Shown piece after piece: positions 34,478-43,880 of a stretch of DNA of 64,000 nt. Source of the stretch: Novosphingobium fuchskuhlense (GTDB taxonomy: Bacteria; Pseudomonadota; Alphaproteobacteria; Sphingomonadales; Sphingomonadaceae); assembly GCF_001519075.1 (NCBI RefSeq), contig NZ_KQ954244.1, positions 310,001 to 374,000 on the forward strand, read 5' to 3'. Numbering within the stretch: position 1 is the first letter of the stretch; the number at the start of each line of letters is the position of its first letter. The translations under genes were made by a program, and so were the position numbers. The notes under the pieces were generated by a model, which saw nothing but the letters and a program-made list of their open reading frames with translations, ran no database searches and was not told the origin of the DNA.

Positions 34478-36724
34478 GTGCAACAGATCACCTCATCTTC
34501 AGATCGCGCCGAGAACGCACTCGTTCCCGAGCAGGTTGCATCGTCTGCTAGCTACGGCAGTTACGGTGACGTCAGTCCGGATGCGGATAGCGAAATGTCA
34601 TTCGATATTCGCGAGATCATTGCGATCATTCGCGCAAATCTTGTCGTCATTGTCATCATCGTCGCTGCCTCACTTACGATCGCAACCGTTGTGACGATGC
34701 TGCAAACGCCGCGCTATACGGCCGAAACCACCATCCAGATCAACGACCAATCGGCGCAGGTTCTGGGTAAACAGAATGACACCATGCAAGATCCGGTGGT
34801 AGTGGCATCGGATACCGAGCGCTTCCTCCAAACCCAGGTCGACATTCTCAAGAGCCGCGCGCTGGCCGAGCGGGTTGCCCAGAAACTCCGACTAATCGGG
34901 AATCCAAAGTTCTATGACGCCATGGGAATTCGGCGTCCGAGTGGAGACATTTCCAAGGAAAAGCTCGAAGACGTCACTATCAATGCGATTGATGCTGCGC
35001 GTGGCGTGGATCTTCCGCGCAAGACCCGCCTCGCAACTGTCAGCTTTAACAGCACGCAGCCCGAATTAGCCGCGCAAATCGCGAACGCGTTTGCATCGGA
35101 ATATATTCAGACCAACCTTCAGCGGCGGTTTGACAGCTCGGCCTATGCGCGGGAATTTATTTCCGGACAGCTTTATGAAGCACGAGCGAAGCTAGAGCAA
35201 TCTGAGCGCGAACTGAACGCATACGCCAGAGAAGCGGGCATTATTCGTGATCGTGACGGATCTAGTGACGGTTCAGGCAGTGGCGGAGCAGGAAGCTCTG
35301 TAACCACGAAAAGCCTTTTGGAGGTCAACACCGCGGCCAACCAGGCCGAGGCCGCCAGGATCGCGGCCGAACAACGGTGGCGACTGATCTCCGGATCATC
35401 GGCGCTGAATTCGACCGAGGTACTCGCAAATCCTGCCATCACTTCGCTGTTGGCTGATCGTGCTCGCGTGACCGCCGAGCTTGAGAAGCAGCGCGCCAGT
35501 CATCTTGAAGACTATCCTGCAGTACTGCAACTTAAGGCCCAAGTCGGCGTTATCGATGCGCAGATCAATTCACTGGCACACAGCATAAGCCTCTCAGTGA
35601 AGCAGCAGTACGATGCTGCGCGGCAGCTTGAACGCAGCCTCAAAAGCGAAGTGATGCGGCTCAAAGGGTCTTCACTTGAGGAGCAAGATCGCTTGGTGCG
35701 GTATCGTATCCTTGAGCGCGAGGCCGACACCAACCGGACTGTCTATGAGGGTCTTCTGCAACGATTCAAAGAGCTCAACGCGGCGGCCGGGATCAGTGTC
35801 AGCAATATCTCGATCATCGACCCTGCCATTGCGCCGATCCGTCCGACGTCGCCCAATCTGTTCCGCAATCTTCTGCTCGCGATGCTGGCAGGCCTGAGCA
35901 TTGCTGCGGTGTTCGTCTATCTTCGCACCCAGCTTGATGACACGGTCAAGGTACCCGAGGACGTCGAGGGCAAGCTGCAGATGCCGTTGCTCGGCGTCAT
36001 TCCGCTTGTCCCGGAACTCGACCTCGACCTGGCGATGCTCGATCCAAAGTCGCCTATCAGCGAAGGCCACAACTCGCTGCGGAGCGCTTTGCTCTACTCG
36101 ACCTCGTCTGGCCTGCCCAAAACCATGCTGATTACCAGCTCGCAACCGTCGGAAGGCAAATCGACCACTTGTTATGCTGTTGCAGCAGGTATCGCCCGTC
36201 TTGGCCGACGCGTTGTTCTGCTTGACGTCGACCTTCGGCGACCGGCGCTACATCGTTCTATTGCGTCACTCAACGGCGACAACAGCCAGGGCGTTTCTAG
36301 CATTCTGACGGCGCAGTGCTCGATCGATGACGCCATCCGCAAGACTGATGTCGAGAATTTGGATGTGGTAACGTCAGGCCCAATCCCCCCGAGCCCTACA
36401 GAACTGCTTAGTTCGATCGCGATGCATCAGTTGATCGATGATCTTTCTAAACGCTACGATCTCGTATTGATTGACAGCCCGCCGGTTCTCGGTCTTGCAG
36501 ACGCGCCCGTTCTCGCGGCGCTGGTCGAGAGTGTGGTCGTCGTAATCCAGTCAGACCGCAGCCGCCGTGGTTCCCTCAAGGCCTCGTTGCGCCGCCTGAG
36601 GAGCATGCGTTCCAATATCATAGGTGGTGTGCTGACCAAGTTTGACCCAACTGATACGGGCAACCGTTACTCAGAATATTACGGGTACAGCTACTACCAG
36701 TACAGCAACTCCTCGACGAGCTGA
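34478..36724 (+). CDS. Chain-length determinant / tyrosine autokinase (PCP-2 type, Wzc-like)
   Basis: 748-aa bitopic inner-membrane protein controlling EPS polymerisation and export. After a 40-residue cytoplasmic tail come a Wzz domain with a first transmembrane helix (LVVIVIIVAASLTIATVV), a long coiled-coil periplasmic part, a second helix (LLLAMLAGLSIAAVFVYL), and a BY-kinase domain. The Walker A motif SSQPSEGKST is at residues 554-563, Walker A' VVLLDVDLRRP follows, and the C-terminus has seven tyrosines within residues 731-742. It starts with GTG at 34478. In gellan-type clusters these parts are two genes (gelC, gelE); here they are fused. Confidence 0.94.
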   Translation: MQQITSSSDRAENALVPEQVASSASYGSYGDVSPDADSEMSFDIREIIAIIRANLVVIVIIVAASLTIATVVTMLQTPRYTAETTIQINDQSAQVLGKQNDTMQDPVVVASDTERFLQTQVDILKSRALAERVAQKLRLIGNPKFYDAMGIRRPSGDISKEKLEDVTINAIDAARGVDLPRKTRLATVSFNSTQPELAAQIANAFASEYIQTNLQRRFDSSAYAREFISGQLYEARAKLEQSERELNAYAREAGIIRDRDGSSDGSGSGGAGSSVTTKSLLEVNTAANQAEAARIAAEQRWRLISGSSALNSTEVLANPAITSLLADRARVTAELEKQRASHLEDYPAVLQLKAQVGVIDAQINSLAHSISLSVKQQYDAARQLERSLKSEVMRLKGSSLEEQDRLVRYRILEREADTNRTVYEGLLQRFKELNAAAGISVSNISIIDPAIAPIRPTSPNLFRNLLLAMLAGLSIAAVFVYLRTQLDDTVKVPEDVEGKLQMPLLGVIPLVPELDLDLAMLDPKSPISEGHNSLRSALLYSTSSGLPKTMLITSSQPSEGKSTTCYAVAAGIARLGRRVVLLDVDLRRPALHRSIASLNGDNSQGVSSILTAQCSIDDAIRKTDVENLDVVTSGPIPPSPTELLSSIAMHQLIDDLSKRYDLVLIDSPPVLGLADAPVLAALVESVVVVIQSDRSRRGSLKASLRRLRSMRSNIIGGVLTKFDPTDTGNRYSEYYGYSYYQYSNSSTS

Positions 36725-36729
36725 GCCGA

Positions 36730-37920
36730 ATGCGGGAGCAACGCGTCTCCGGTGCCATCGCGCGCCTTGGCAGAGCAGCAGCGGTGGGAGGTCTGATCGG
36801 ACTTGCCATTGTGGCTCTACTGAGTGGTTCGGACCGGCAGGCGCGGGAATTCCCAAGCTCTCCGAGCTATGTCGGCTGGCCGTATGATACTGGTGCAGCG
36901 CGGGCAAAGGCACTGCTTGCCTTTGTGAGGACAGGGCCCGCGAGCGCGATACCCTATGCGCGCCGCGCGATCTTGTCGGACCCGATTTCGGCGCAGGCGG
37001 TATCGATACTCGGTCGTTCGCAGCTTTATGCACAGCAGTTTTCTGCAGCCAATAGGAGCTTTTCGGTCTCAGGCCAACTAGGTTGGCGCGATACAATGAC
37101 CCAGATCTACTGGCTGGATCAGGCCCTTCAAGGCGGCGACTATCAGATCGGTGCACAGCGGCTGGACGCCATTCTTCGGCAAGCGCCATTGACCGAAGAG
37201 CGCGACCGCTTCGTGTCCGCCATCGCGGCCACACCCGAAGGACGCGCTGCGCTTGCGGATCGGCTGAAACTGGCTCCGATCTGGGCGAAGCCGCTTATGA
37301 GCGAGGTGTGGCACTTACCGGCTGATCAGGTGCTACAGCGCGTCGACCTCATGCGCCGGACAGGCAAGGGCGTTTGGGCCTGTGCGGACTCGGAGAAGAT
37401 TTCTCAACGCCTCATTGATCTTGGATTGATCGATGAAGCACAGTCAGTTTGGCGGCTAAACTGCGGAACGTCGCATTCTCTGGTGTATGACGGCAGCTTC
37501 GAGCACTTTGACACGCTCAAAACGACGACCGCATTTGACTGGCAGCTATTCAACCGAGGCGATGCCAACATCTCGATCGCTCAGGATCCATCGGGAAATC
37601 GGAGCCTCGCCCTCGAAGTGACCGCATCGATTACCCTGCCGATCGTCCGGCAGTTTGTTGTTTTAAAACCCGGCCGATATCGTCTGGTTTGGCACACGCC
37701 TGATACACCGCAGTCGCAGACGAAGGGCTTGCGCGTTTCCCTCACCTGCAAGAGTGATCTGAGCTTTGCGTTGGGTGGGATGGTCATCGCCGGAGAGTCC
37801 GACGCTTGGTACCAGGATTTCTCGATCGGTAATGACTGTGCGGGGCGCCAACTAATCTTCTGGCTGGCCCCGCACCTGCCCGTCCATCTTGATGATGTAA
37901 GTCTCGACGCCATCGGCTGA
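36730..37920 (+). CDS. Membrane-anchored protein of unknown function in the EPS operon
   Basis: 396-aa protein starting 5 bases after the kinase stop. Residues about 15-33 form an N-terminal anchor (AAAVGGLIGLAIVALLSG). The next 200 residues are alpha-helical with a TPR-like pattern (AIPYARRAILSDPISAQAVS). The last 150 look like a beta-sandwich (from LVYDGSFEHFDTLKTTTAFDW to the end), similar in outline to carbohydrate-binding jelly-rolls. No family is recognised. Position at the end of the export gene set suggests a periplasmic scaffold for EPS secretion; this is inference. Confidence 0.7.
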   Translation: MREQRVSGAIARLGRAAAVGGLIGLAIVALLSGSDRQAREFPSSPSYVGWPYDTGAARAKALLAFVRTGPASAIPYARRAILSDPISAQAVSILGRSQLYAQQFSAANRSFSVSGQLGWRDTMTQIYWLDQALQGGDYQIGAQRLDAILRQAPLTEERDRFVSAIAATPEGRAALADRLKLAPIWAKPLMSEVWHLPADQVLQRVDLMRRTGKGVWACADSEKISQRLIDLGLIDEAQSVWRLNCGTSHSLVYDGSFEHFDTLKTTTAFDWQLFNRGDANISIAQDPSGNRSLALEVTASITLPIVRQFVVLKPGRYRLVWHTPDTPQSQTKGLRVSLTCKSDLSFALGGMVIAGESDAWYQDFSIGNDCAGRQLIFWLAPHLPVHLDDVSLDAIG

Positions 37921-38383
37921 CGCGTGGCAGCCCGACTGGTTGTGTTGAATTTGCAGCTGCGGCCAGCAGGAAAGGCCGCACTGACGTCTCAGCAACGCAG
38001 CGGGCTCTTTGGCACGGCCGTCCCCACTTCGCCCCCCATCGCACCGGGAGGTTACTGCGCCGAGGACCCGAGCTCTACTTGCAGCTTAGCACAAGCGGTT
38101 CCTCGAAGATTTTCGGTGGACGGGCGCACATACACACCGTGTGTGCAGCGTGGCTCATGAAGTCAGCTTTTGCGCCAATATGCTGGCCAAAGGCGGTCCT
38201 GTGGTCACCCAGGTCCAGCATCTGGGACTCTCATTGGGCGCAGGTTCCACTCTCCTCAAGTAACCAAATAGGTTGTTTTCTGTTGACTTGTAGGAATGCT
38301 TTTGGAACAAACAAAGAACACCAAGCGAGCAATTTCCACCATTTGTCCGGAACTCCATCGACCCGTTCCGACAGGAGTCTGCC
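37921..38383. other. 463-base intergenic region, possible recombinase scrap
   Basis: This lies between the EPS export operon and the tailspike pair. No complete gene was recognised. On the plus strand, 38090-38263 stays open and its last 35 codons (HEVSFCANMLAKGG, then TQVQHLGLS) vaguely match the box II region of tyrosine recombinases. A TTGACT at 38283-38288 might be a -35 element for the pair downstream. Confidence 0.4.
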
Positions 38384-38749
38384 ATGCCAGATTACACCTA
38401 CACAACCATCGGCAACCGCCAAAAGCGGCTCATCGACATGGGCGACGACACTTTCGCCGAAATCACGGCACTTCCAGCGATATTGCCAAGTTCGTGGGTG
38501 CCCACAACGGCATTCAACGCACGCATGTACTCCGAAGTCGAAATACAGATCGTCGGAGCGCCGACGACACCTTACGTTTTTCAGGACAGCTTCGACGGCG
38601 TCAACTACAATGACTGCAATCTCTGGGACAAGAATGGCTTGTTGCTGACGCAGGCAAACGCCCCCGGCCGCTATCGCTTGCCCGGTGGTTGCTTCTTGCG
38701 CTCGCGCCAGGGCGCCGGCGCTACCCTACTCATTCGCGCAGGGAGTTGA
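38384..38749 (+). CDS. Small beta-rich protein paired with the tailspike-like gene
   Basis: 121-aa protein, ATG at 38384 with CAGGAG 7 bases upstream. It has no signal peptide. The second half reads [20 protein letters not shown], then [20 protein letters not shown] and ends in LLIRAGS, a beta-sandwich-like pattern seen in phage structural proteins that present a 'DG.NW' motif. No family name could be assigned. It ends 5 bases before the tailspike-like gene, so the two are a transcriptional unit and the products may assemble together, the small one as an adaptor. Confidence 0.65.
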   Translation: MPDYTYTTIGNRQKRLIDMGDDTFAEITALPAILPSSWVPTTAFNARMYSEVEIQIVGAPTTPYVFQDSFDGVNYNDCNLWDKNGLLLTQANAPGRYRLPGGCFLRSRQGAGATLLIRAGS

Positions 38750-38754
38750 GCATC

Positions 38755-41331
38755 ATGCCAACGGACAATTTTGCCCGCACCATCGCAATGCAGAGCCAGC
38801 GGTTCTGCAACGACGTCGGCTCCAACGTGGCCGGGAAGGGCGCGTCGATGATCGGCGTCGCCAATGGCGGGACGGTCGAGGATGTGCTTGCCACGCTCAA
38901 GGGCTATGCCACCGTAACTGCATTGCGAAATGCACCAACCCAGTTCTTGAAGGACGGGGACATCGTAGCCACCGAAAGCGCCCTCAACAGTCTTGACACC
39001 AAAGGCGGCGGTGACTGGCGCTGGGACGCCACCGACAGCACATCGCTCGACAACACCGGCACCGTCCTTGCACCGGCATCCGGAGGCGCGGGACGCTGGA
39101 AGCGGATCTTCAATGGCCCCATAAATGCAGCCTGGTTTGGTGTCAGCCCGCTCAATGTGGACAATACGAGGGCCCTTCAGAACGCCGTGGATTTCGTCGG
39201 GACCGGCGCTTACAATCCAAACGGCGGCGGGATCCTGTTTATCCCGGCTGGATATTACCGGTTCAAGTTCGGCGCAGGCACCTCTGGGCTGAACACGATC
39301 TCGGTACCGTACGAGAACGTCCTCATCGAAGGCGAGGGTCGCGCCACGATCCTGCGCGTTGATCTGAGCAGTGGAACGGCAGCACGAGGAACCGCCTCAA
39401 TCAGCGGAACTACGATGACGGTTACCGGCACGCCTACCGGCACGTTCGCGGTCGGCCAGACGCTCACTGGAACCGGGTTGGCACAGGGCACGCAAATCAC
39501 CGCGCTAGGTACTGGCGCAGGCGGTGCGGGTACTTACACGGTCAATTACGCGCAGACAGTCGCAAGCACGCAGATCAGCGCAGCCAATCTTGTAGACTAT
39601 TTCTTCACATGGAGCGAGACTGGCATCCGCGGTCAAGGCGGCGGCATTCGCAACATTCGCTTTGACGGCAACGCACAGCTCAAATGGTGCGTTTTTCTCG
39701 ACTCTTGGCGCTTTTGGGCGATGGAGGACGTTGGCGCTCTGGACATCTACGGCGGACTGCTCGACGTCTGCAACAATCAGACGACTTTCGGCGAAAACAT
39801 CCACGTCAATCGCGTAGACTACATCAGCAGCAGCGGCGCGAACTCGTGCTTCGCGCAGTATGGCGTGCGGTTTCGTGCCGGTGCGGTTGGTTCTTGGTCG
39901 GAATGTTCGATCCGCAACGCCATGTTCGTCAACTGTTGGGATACGGGCGTCGTGCTGGATGGATGCGTCCGCTTTACAGTAGATCAGATCGCGTCCGCCT
40001 GTGACACCACGTCGGTCAACACAATCAACGGCACCAGCAAATCGGGTTGCATGCGCGCCCTCTTGATCACCAATACCGTGGTCAACAGCTCGACTGTTGA
40101 TGTGGGCCACCATACGTGCCGGAACATCTACCTCGAGTCCCATACCGGACTGGAAAACGCCAACAGCTACCAGGCCGTTCTGATCGATAGCGGGATCGGG
40201 CAGACAGGCCTGAACCGTTACAATCGGATCGAGAACGTCGATATCGATTCGATGCTGGGAAAGGCCGCGATCGTTATCAATAATTCATCCGGCGTTTTTG
40301 GTCTGGTCAGCAGCACAACCTTTATCGGCAATCGCCGTGCCTACACAAGCAATCAAGTGCTCATCGGCGCCAATGTCACCGACACCTATCTCTACCTGAC
40401 GCCCAGCTCAGGCAACCTTTACGCAGTTTATGATCAGGGCGTCCGCACCTTTGTGAACGGTGTGACCGAGTATCAATACAGTACCGGTCTTTATCCGGAC
40501 TCCACCCCCGCTCTGGCAAGGATGGACGTCGGCCATATCTCCCGAGACATCAACACGGGGCGCGTCTGCTTGCAGGACAAGGACAATGTGCCCGTCCTGA
40601 TCTATGGCCGTCCCGGTATCGATGAGGTTTCACCGTATGGCGCGCAGCGCATCCGCGCACTGGGAACGCCTGCCGCACCGACGATCACGCGAAACGCAAC
40701 GGGAACCACCACCTATACCTACTACTGGGTTGCCGTCGACAAGGACGGCAACAAGACGCCACCCAGTCCAGCTGCCACGATCGCAAATGGCCCTGCCTCG
40801 CTTGCTGGCTCCTCGCGCAACCTCATCACCGGCATGCCGGTGGACGGCGCTGTGACATATGACTTGCTGAAGGGAAACACCACGACTTCGGTAGCGACCG
40901 GGCTCGTCTCGCCATTCTTCTACGACAGCGGGGGTGCAACAGCTGCCTATACCCCTTCAGCGAGCAATCCTCCGGGTACCTTGATCGTGGACGGGCACAT
41001 GATGCTTTCCGCGTTAGCCGTTCCCACGATTGCCGCCGGTACAGCAGCTGGCACCAGCCCGACGGTGTCGATCACCGGAAACGACCAACATGGCGTGATC
41101 AGCATCACCACCGGCACCGCACCGACAACGGGCATCCTTGCGACCATAACGTTTGGTAATGCCTGGAGCAGCTCGCCGCTCACTCCGGTGATCGGACCAG
41201 CGACCGGAAACGCCGGCGGTTCAGGCGTATTTGTCGATCCGGCCGATGTCGGGACGACAACCTGGAAATTGCGCACCAGCGCTGCACTGAGCGCTGGGAC
41301 CAGCTACAAGTTCGCCTACCACATCGGATAG
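38755..41331 (+). CDS. Phage-tailspike-like beta-helix protein
   Basis: 858-aa protein without a signal peptide. The N-terminal 130 residues contain [20 protein letters not shown] and end in [18 protein letters not shown], the neck/start region typical of phage tailspikes and pectate-lyase-3 proteins; a [14 protein letters not shown] strand then opens a right-handed beta-helix. At about residues 212-277 a Gly/Thr-rich module is inserted ([20 protein letters not shown] onward), a unit common in phage tail fibres. Near residue 640 a fibronectin-III-like domain begins ([14 protein letters not shown]). The expected role is binding or cleaving a surface polysaccharide. GGGAG precedes the ATG at 38755. 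It is convergent with fcl, 12 bases away. Confidence 0.8.
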   Translation: MPTDNFARTIAMQSQRFCNDVGSNVAGKGASMIGVANGGTVEDVLATLKGYATVTALRNAPTQFLKDGDIVATESALNSLDTKGGGDWRWDATDSTSLDNTGTVLAPASGGAGRWKRIFNGPINAAWFGVSPLNVDNTRALQNAVDFVGTGAYNPNGGGILFIPAGYYRFKFGAGTSGLNTISVPYENVLIEGEGRATILRVDLSSGTAARGTASISGTTMTVTGTPTGTFAVGQTLTGTGLAQGTQITALGTGAGGAGTYTVNYAQTVASTQISAANLVDYFFTWSETGIRGQGGGIRNIRFDGNAQLKWCVFLDSWRFWAMEDVGALDIYGGLLDVCNNQTTFGENIHVNRVDYISSSGANSCFAQYGVRFRAGAVGSWSECSIRNAMFVNCWDTGVVLDGCVRFTVDQIASACDTTSVNTINGTSKSGCMRALLITNTVVNSSTVDVGHHTCRNIYLESHTGLENANSYQAVLIDSGIGQTGLNRYNRIENVDIDSMLGKAAIVINNSSGVFGLVSSTTFIGNRRAYTSNQVLIGANVTDTYLYLTPSSGNLYAVYDQGVRTFVNGVTEYQYSTGLYPDSTPALARMDVGHISRDINTGRVCLQDKDNVPVLIYGRPGIDEVSPYGAQRIRALGTPAAPTITRNATGTTTYTYYWVAVDKDGNKTPPSPAATIANGPASLAGSSRNLITGMPVDGAVTYDLLKGNTTTSVATGLVSPFFYDSGGATAAYTPSASNPPGTLIVDGHMMLSALAVPTIAAGTAAGTSPTVSITGNDQHGVISITTGTAPTTGILATITFGNAWSSSPLTPVIGPATGNAGGSGVFVDPADVGTTTWKLRTSAALSAGTSYKFAYHIG

Positions 41332-41343
41332 CTGCGGGGACGT

Positions 41344-42324
41344 CTAGACCGCACGGGACGGATGTGCCCGGGCGCTGCTTCCCTTGACACGGCCTTCCAG
41401 AAACGCCCGGTAGGCATCCTCAATGCCTTCGCGCAGGGACAATCGCGGCGACCAGCCCATCGCCGCGATTTTCTCGCCACTCATGAGCTTGCGCGGGGTC
41501 CCGTCAGGCTTTGACGTGTCTAGCTCGATGGTGCCGCCAAAACCGACAATCTCACATACGAGAGCAGTGAGCTCCGCGATCGTGACATCGGTTCCCGAGC
41601 CCAGATTGACGTGCTCCGCATCCGAATAATGCTTGAGCAAGAAAATGCACCCATCCGCCAGATCGTCGGCGTGCAGGAACTCGCGCCGCGGAGTACCGGT
41701 GCCCCAGATCTCGATACTGGCGAGGCCCGCCTCACGCGCCTCATGCGCCTTGCGGATAAGCGCCGGCAAGACGTGGCTGGAATTGAGGTCGTAGTTGTCA
41801 CCCGGCCCATAGAGATTGGTCGGCATGGCCGAGATGAAATCGGCACCGTATTCCTTGCGATACGCCTGACACAGCTTGATGCCGGCTATCTTCGCAACGG
41901 CGTACCACTCGTTCGTCGGCTCTAGCGGGCCAGTCAGCAAGGCATCCTCACGGATTGGTTGCTCTGCAAACTTCGGGTAGATGCACGATGATCCGAGAAA
42001 CAGGAGCTTCTCGGCCCCGGTGCGATAGGACGCCTCGATGAGGTTCGCCTCAATCATGAGATTATCATAGAGAAACTGTGCAGGAAGGCTGTCGTTCGCC
42101 AGGATTCCACCAACCTTGGCCGCAGCCACTATGACGACGTCCGGACGATGCTCCGCCATCCAGCTTCGCACGGCGGCTTGCTCGCGCAAGTCGACTGAGC
42201 GATCCGAGGTCAGGATTTCGCAATTTTCGCCGGCCAGACGGCGCACAATCGCCGAGCCGACCATGCCCTTGTGTCCGGCGACATAGACACGTTTGCCAGC
42301 TAGCTTGAAAAGCTTGGACGTCAC
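41344..42324 (-). CDS. fcl: GDP-L-fucose synthase
   Basis: 326-aa bifunctional epimerase/reductase that turns GDP-4-keto-6-deoxymannose into GDP-L-fucose with NADPH. The cofactor motif [16 protein letters not shown], the [16 protein letters not shown] segment and the catalytic YAVAKIAG (Tyr and Lys) are intact; [20 protein letters not shown] is typical of Fcl. It lies 32 bases after gmd, the preceding step, and is transcribed with it. Confidence 0.95.
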   Translation of the reverse strand: MTSKLFKLAGKRVYVAGHKGMVGSAIVRRLAGENCEILTSDRSVDLREQAAVRSWMAEHRPDVVIVAAAKVGGILANDSLPAQFLYDNLMIEANLIEASYRTGAEKLLFLGSSCIYPKFAEQPIREDALLTGPLEPTNEWYAVAKIAGIKLCQAYRKEYGADFISAMPTNLYGPGDNYDLNSSHVLPALIRKAHEAREAGLASIEIWGTGTPRREFLHADDLADGCIFLLKHYSDAEHVNLGSGTDVTIAELTALVCEIVGFGGTIELDTSKPDGTPRKLMSGEKIAAMGWSPRLSLREGIEDAYRAFLEGRVKGSSARAHPSRAV

Positions 42325-42356
42325 GGGATCAAACCTCCAGAAGATCGGTACGCGGA

Positions 42357-43430
42357 TCAGCCTCCCTTGCTGATCGGTGCATCCCGCATCACTTCAAGAT
42401 CGGCAAAAACCATCTCGCGCGCCAGTTCACGCGCGGATGTCTCGTGCGTCCATCCCAGTTTCTGGTGCGCCTTGGTAGGGTCACCGATCAGCAGATCGAC
42501 TTCCGTCGGTCGGAAATACCGTGGATCGATCTCGACAATGACCTTGCCTGTCTTCCGGCAAATGCCGCGTTCCTCGACTCCGCTGCCCTGGAAGTCCAGC
42601 GCGATACCTGCGTCCTCAAACGCCCAGCGTACGAACTCGCGCACCTCGGTGGTCTCGCCGGTCGCGAGCACGTAATCGTCGGGCTCGTCCTGCTGCAGCA
42701 TCATCCACATGCCAAGGACATATTCGCGCGCGTGCCCCCAGTCACGCTTTGCATCGAGGTTGCCAAGATAGAGCTTTTCCTGACGGCCAAGAGCTATCGC
42801 AGCGGCGGCGCGGGTGATCTTGCGGGTCACGAAAGTTTCACCGCGCAGCGGACTTTCATGATTGAACAAGATGCCGTTTGAGGCGTGAATACCGTATGCC
42901 TCGCGATAGTTGACGACGATCCAGTACCCATAGAGCTTGGCAACGCCATACGGCGATCGCGGGTAGAACGGGGTGGTTTCCCGCTGCGGCACTTCCTGTA
43001 CGAGACCATAAAGCTCGGACGTAGAGGCCTGATAGAAGCGGGTCTTGCGCTCAAGGCCGAGAATGCGAATCGCCTCGAGCAGGCGCAGCGTACCGATTGC
43101 ATCCGCGTTGGCGGTATACTCCGGGGTTTCGAAGGAGACCTGGACGTGGCTCTGCGCCGCAAGGTTATAGATCTCGTCCGGTTGAACTTCCTGCACAATC
43201 CGGATCAGGTTGGTAGAATCCGTTAGATCGCCGTAATGCAGATGGAAGCGCTGATGCTCAACATGGGGATCTTCGTAAATATCTTCGATGCGACCAGTAT
43301 TAAATGAAGAAGAGCGCCGCTTCATACCATGAACAATGTAGCCCTTATCGAGAAGTAGTCGGACTAGATAAGCGCCATCTTGGCCCGTTACGCCAGTGAT
43401 AAGTGCCACTTTAGCTGCGGTATCAGTCAT
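42357..43430 (-). CDS. gmd: GDP-mannose 4,6-dehydratase
   Basis: 357-aa short-chain dehydrogenase-type enzyme converting GDP-mannose to GDP-4-keto-6-deoxymannose. The opening [20 protein letters not shown], the [16 protein letters not shown] segment, the [10 protein letters not shown] active-site stretch and [15 protein letters not shown] with the catalytic Tyr/Lys match Gmd. The ATG at 43430 is chosen; the open frame extends 71 codons further with no family sequence. With fcl it provides GDP-fucose to the EPS locus. GDP-mannose synthesis genes are not in the window. Confidence 0.96.
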   Translation of the reverse strand: MTDTAAKVALITGVTGQDGAYLVRLLLDKGYIVHGMKRRSSSFNTGRIEDIYEDPHVEHQRFHLHYGDLTDSTNLIRIVQEVQPDEIYNLAAQSHVQVSFETPEYTANADAIGTLRLLEAIRILGLERKTRFYQASTSELYGLVQEVPQRETTPFYPRSPYGVAKLYGYWIVVNYREAYGIHASNGILFNHESPLRGETFVTRKITRAAAAIALGRQEKLYLGNLDAKRDWGHAREYVLGMWMMLQQDEPDDYVLATGETTEVREFVRWAFEDAGIALDFQGSGVEERGICRKTGKVIVEIDPRYFRPTEVDLLIGDPTKAHQKLGWTHETSARELAREMVFADLEVMRDAPISKGG

Positions 43431-43880
43431 GTGGGCCCCAAACAGTATTGTGTGCAACTGCAAAAATGCTTTACCCCTCTCACGCTGCAATGCAATGCCA
43501 ATTTGCGGTGTCGGGCCTTCACTCTGCCTATTTGCGGACCAGCTCGGATAGTTCGCAGGCAGCAGAGAGGGGCGACTGGAGCAGAATGGCGCTGCGGGCG
43601 CCGACGATTCGGGATACCATGCGCCAGCGAGGCACATATCCACACAAACTGAGGATTTGCGAGGCCCGGACTGATGCAGTACCCATAGCCTAAGAGTTGC
43701 CCCTACGCGGCGACCACGACCCGAGAGCCAAATGCGCGGCCAACGGACCTGTGGCAGGGCGTGCTCACATCAGTTTCCAATTGCCAGATGCTGCATTGCA
43801 GCTTAGTAAGATCCAGTATGGATCTAATTGACTGAAGCGTCAGCGTTTGATCGCAGGCATCGTTTCACTGGAGAATAACA
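43431..43880. other. 450-base divergent intergenic region
   Basis: It separates leftward gmd-fcl from the rightward phosphatase-like gene. No gene is recognised. It holds the inverted repeats described at 43790-43825 and must contain promoters in both directions. Confidence 0.5.
43790..43825. promoter_or_regulatory. Two adjacent palindromes upstream of the phosphatase-like gene
   Basis: GCTGCA-T-TGCAGC (43790-43802) is followed 6 bases later by AGATCC-AGTAT-GGATCT (43809-43825). Both are perfect inverted repeats 55-90 bases before the GTG start at 43881, where a regulator site would lie. A TTGACT follows at 43828-43833. Confidence 0.35.

Noticed and set aside
37924..38160. A 78-codon reading from a GTG after the EPS export operon
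   Set aside because: It has no ribosome site, signal or family pattern and an odd composition; not supported as a gene.
38283..38311. Sigma-70 promoter for the tailspike pair
   Set aside because: TTGACT is a good -35, but no acceptable -10 lies 16-18 bases downstream.
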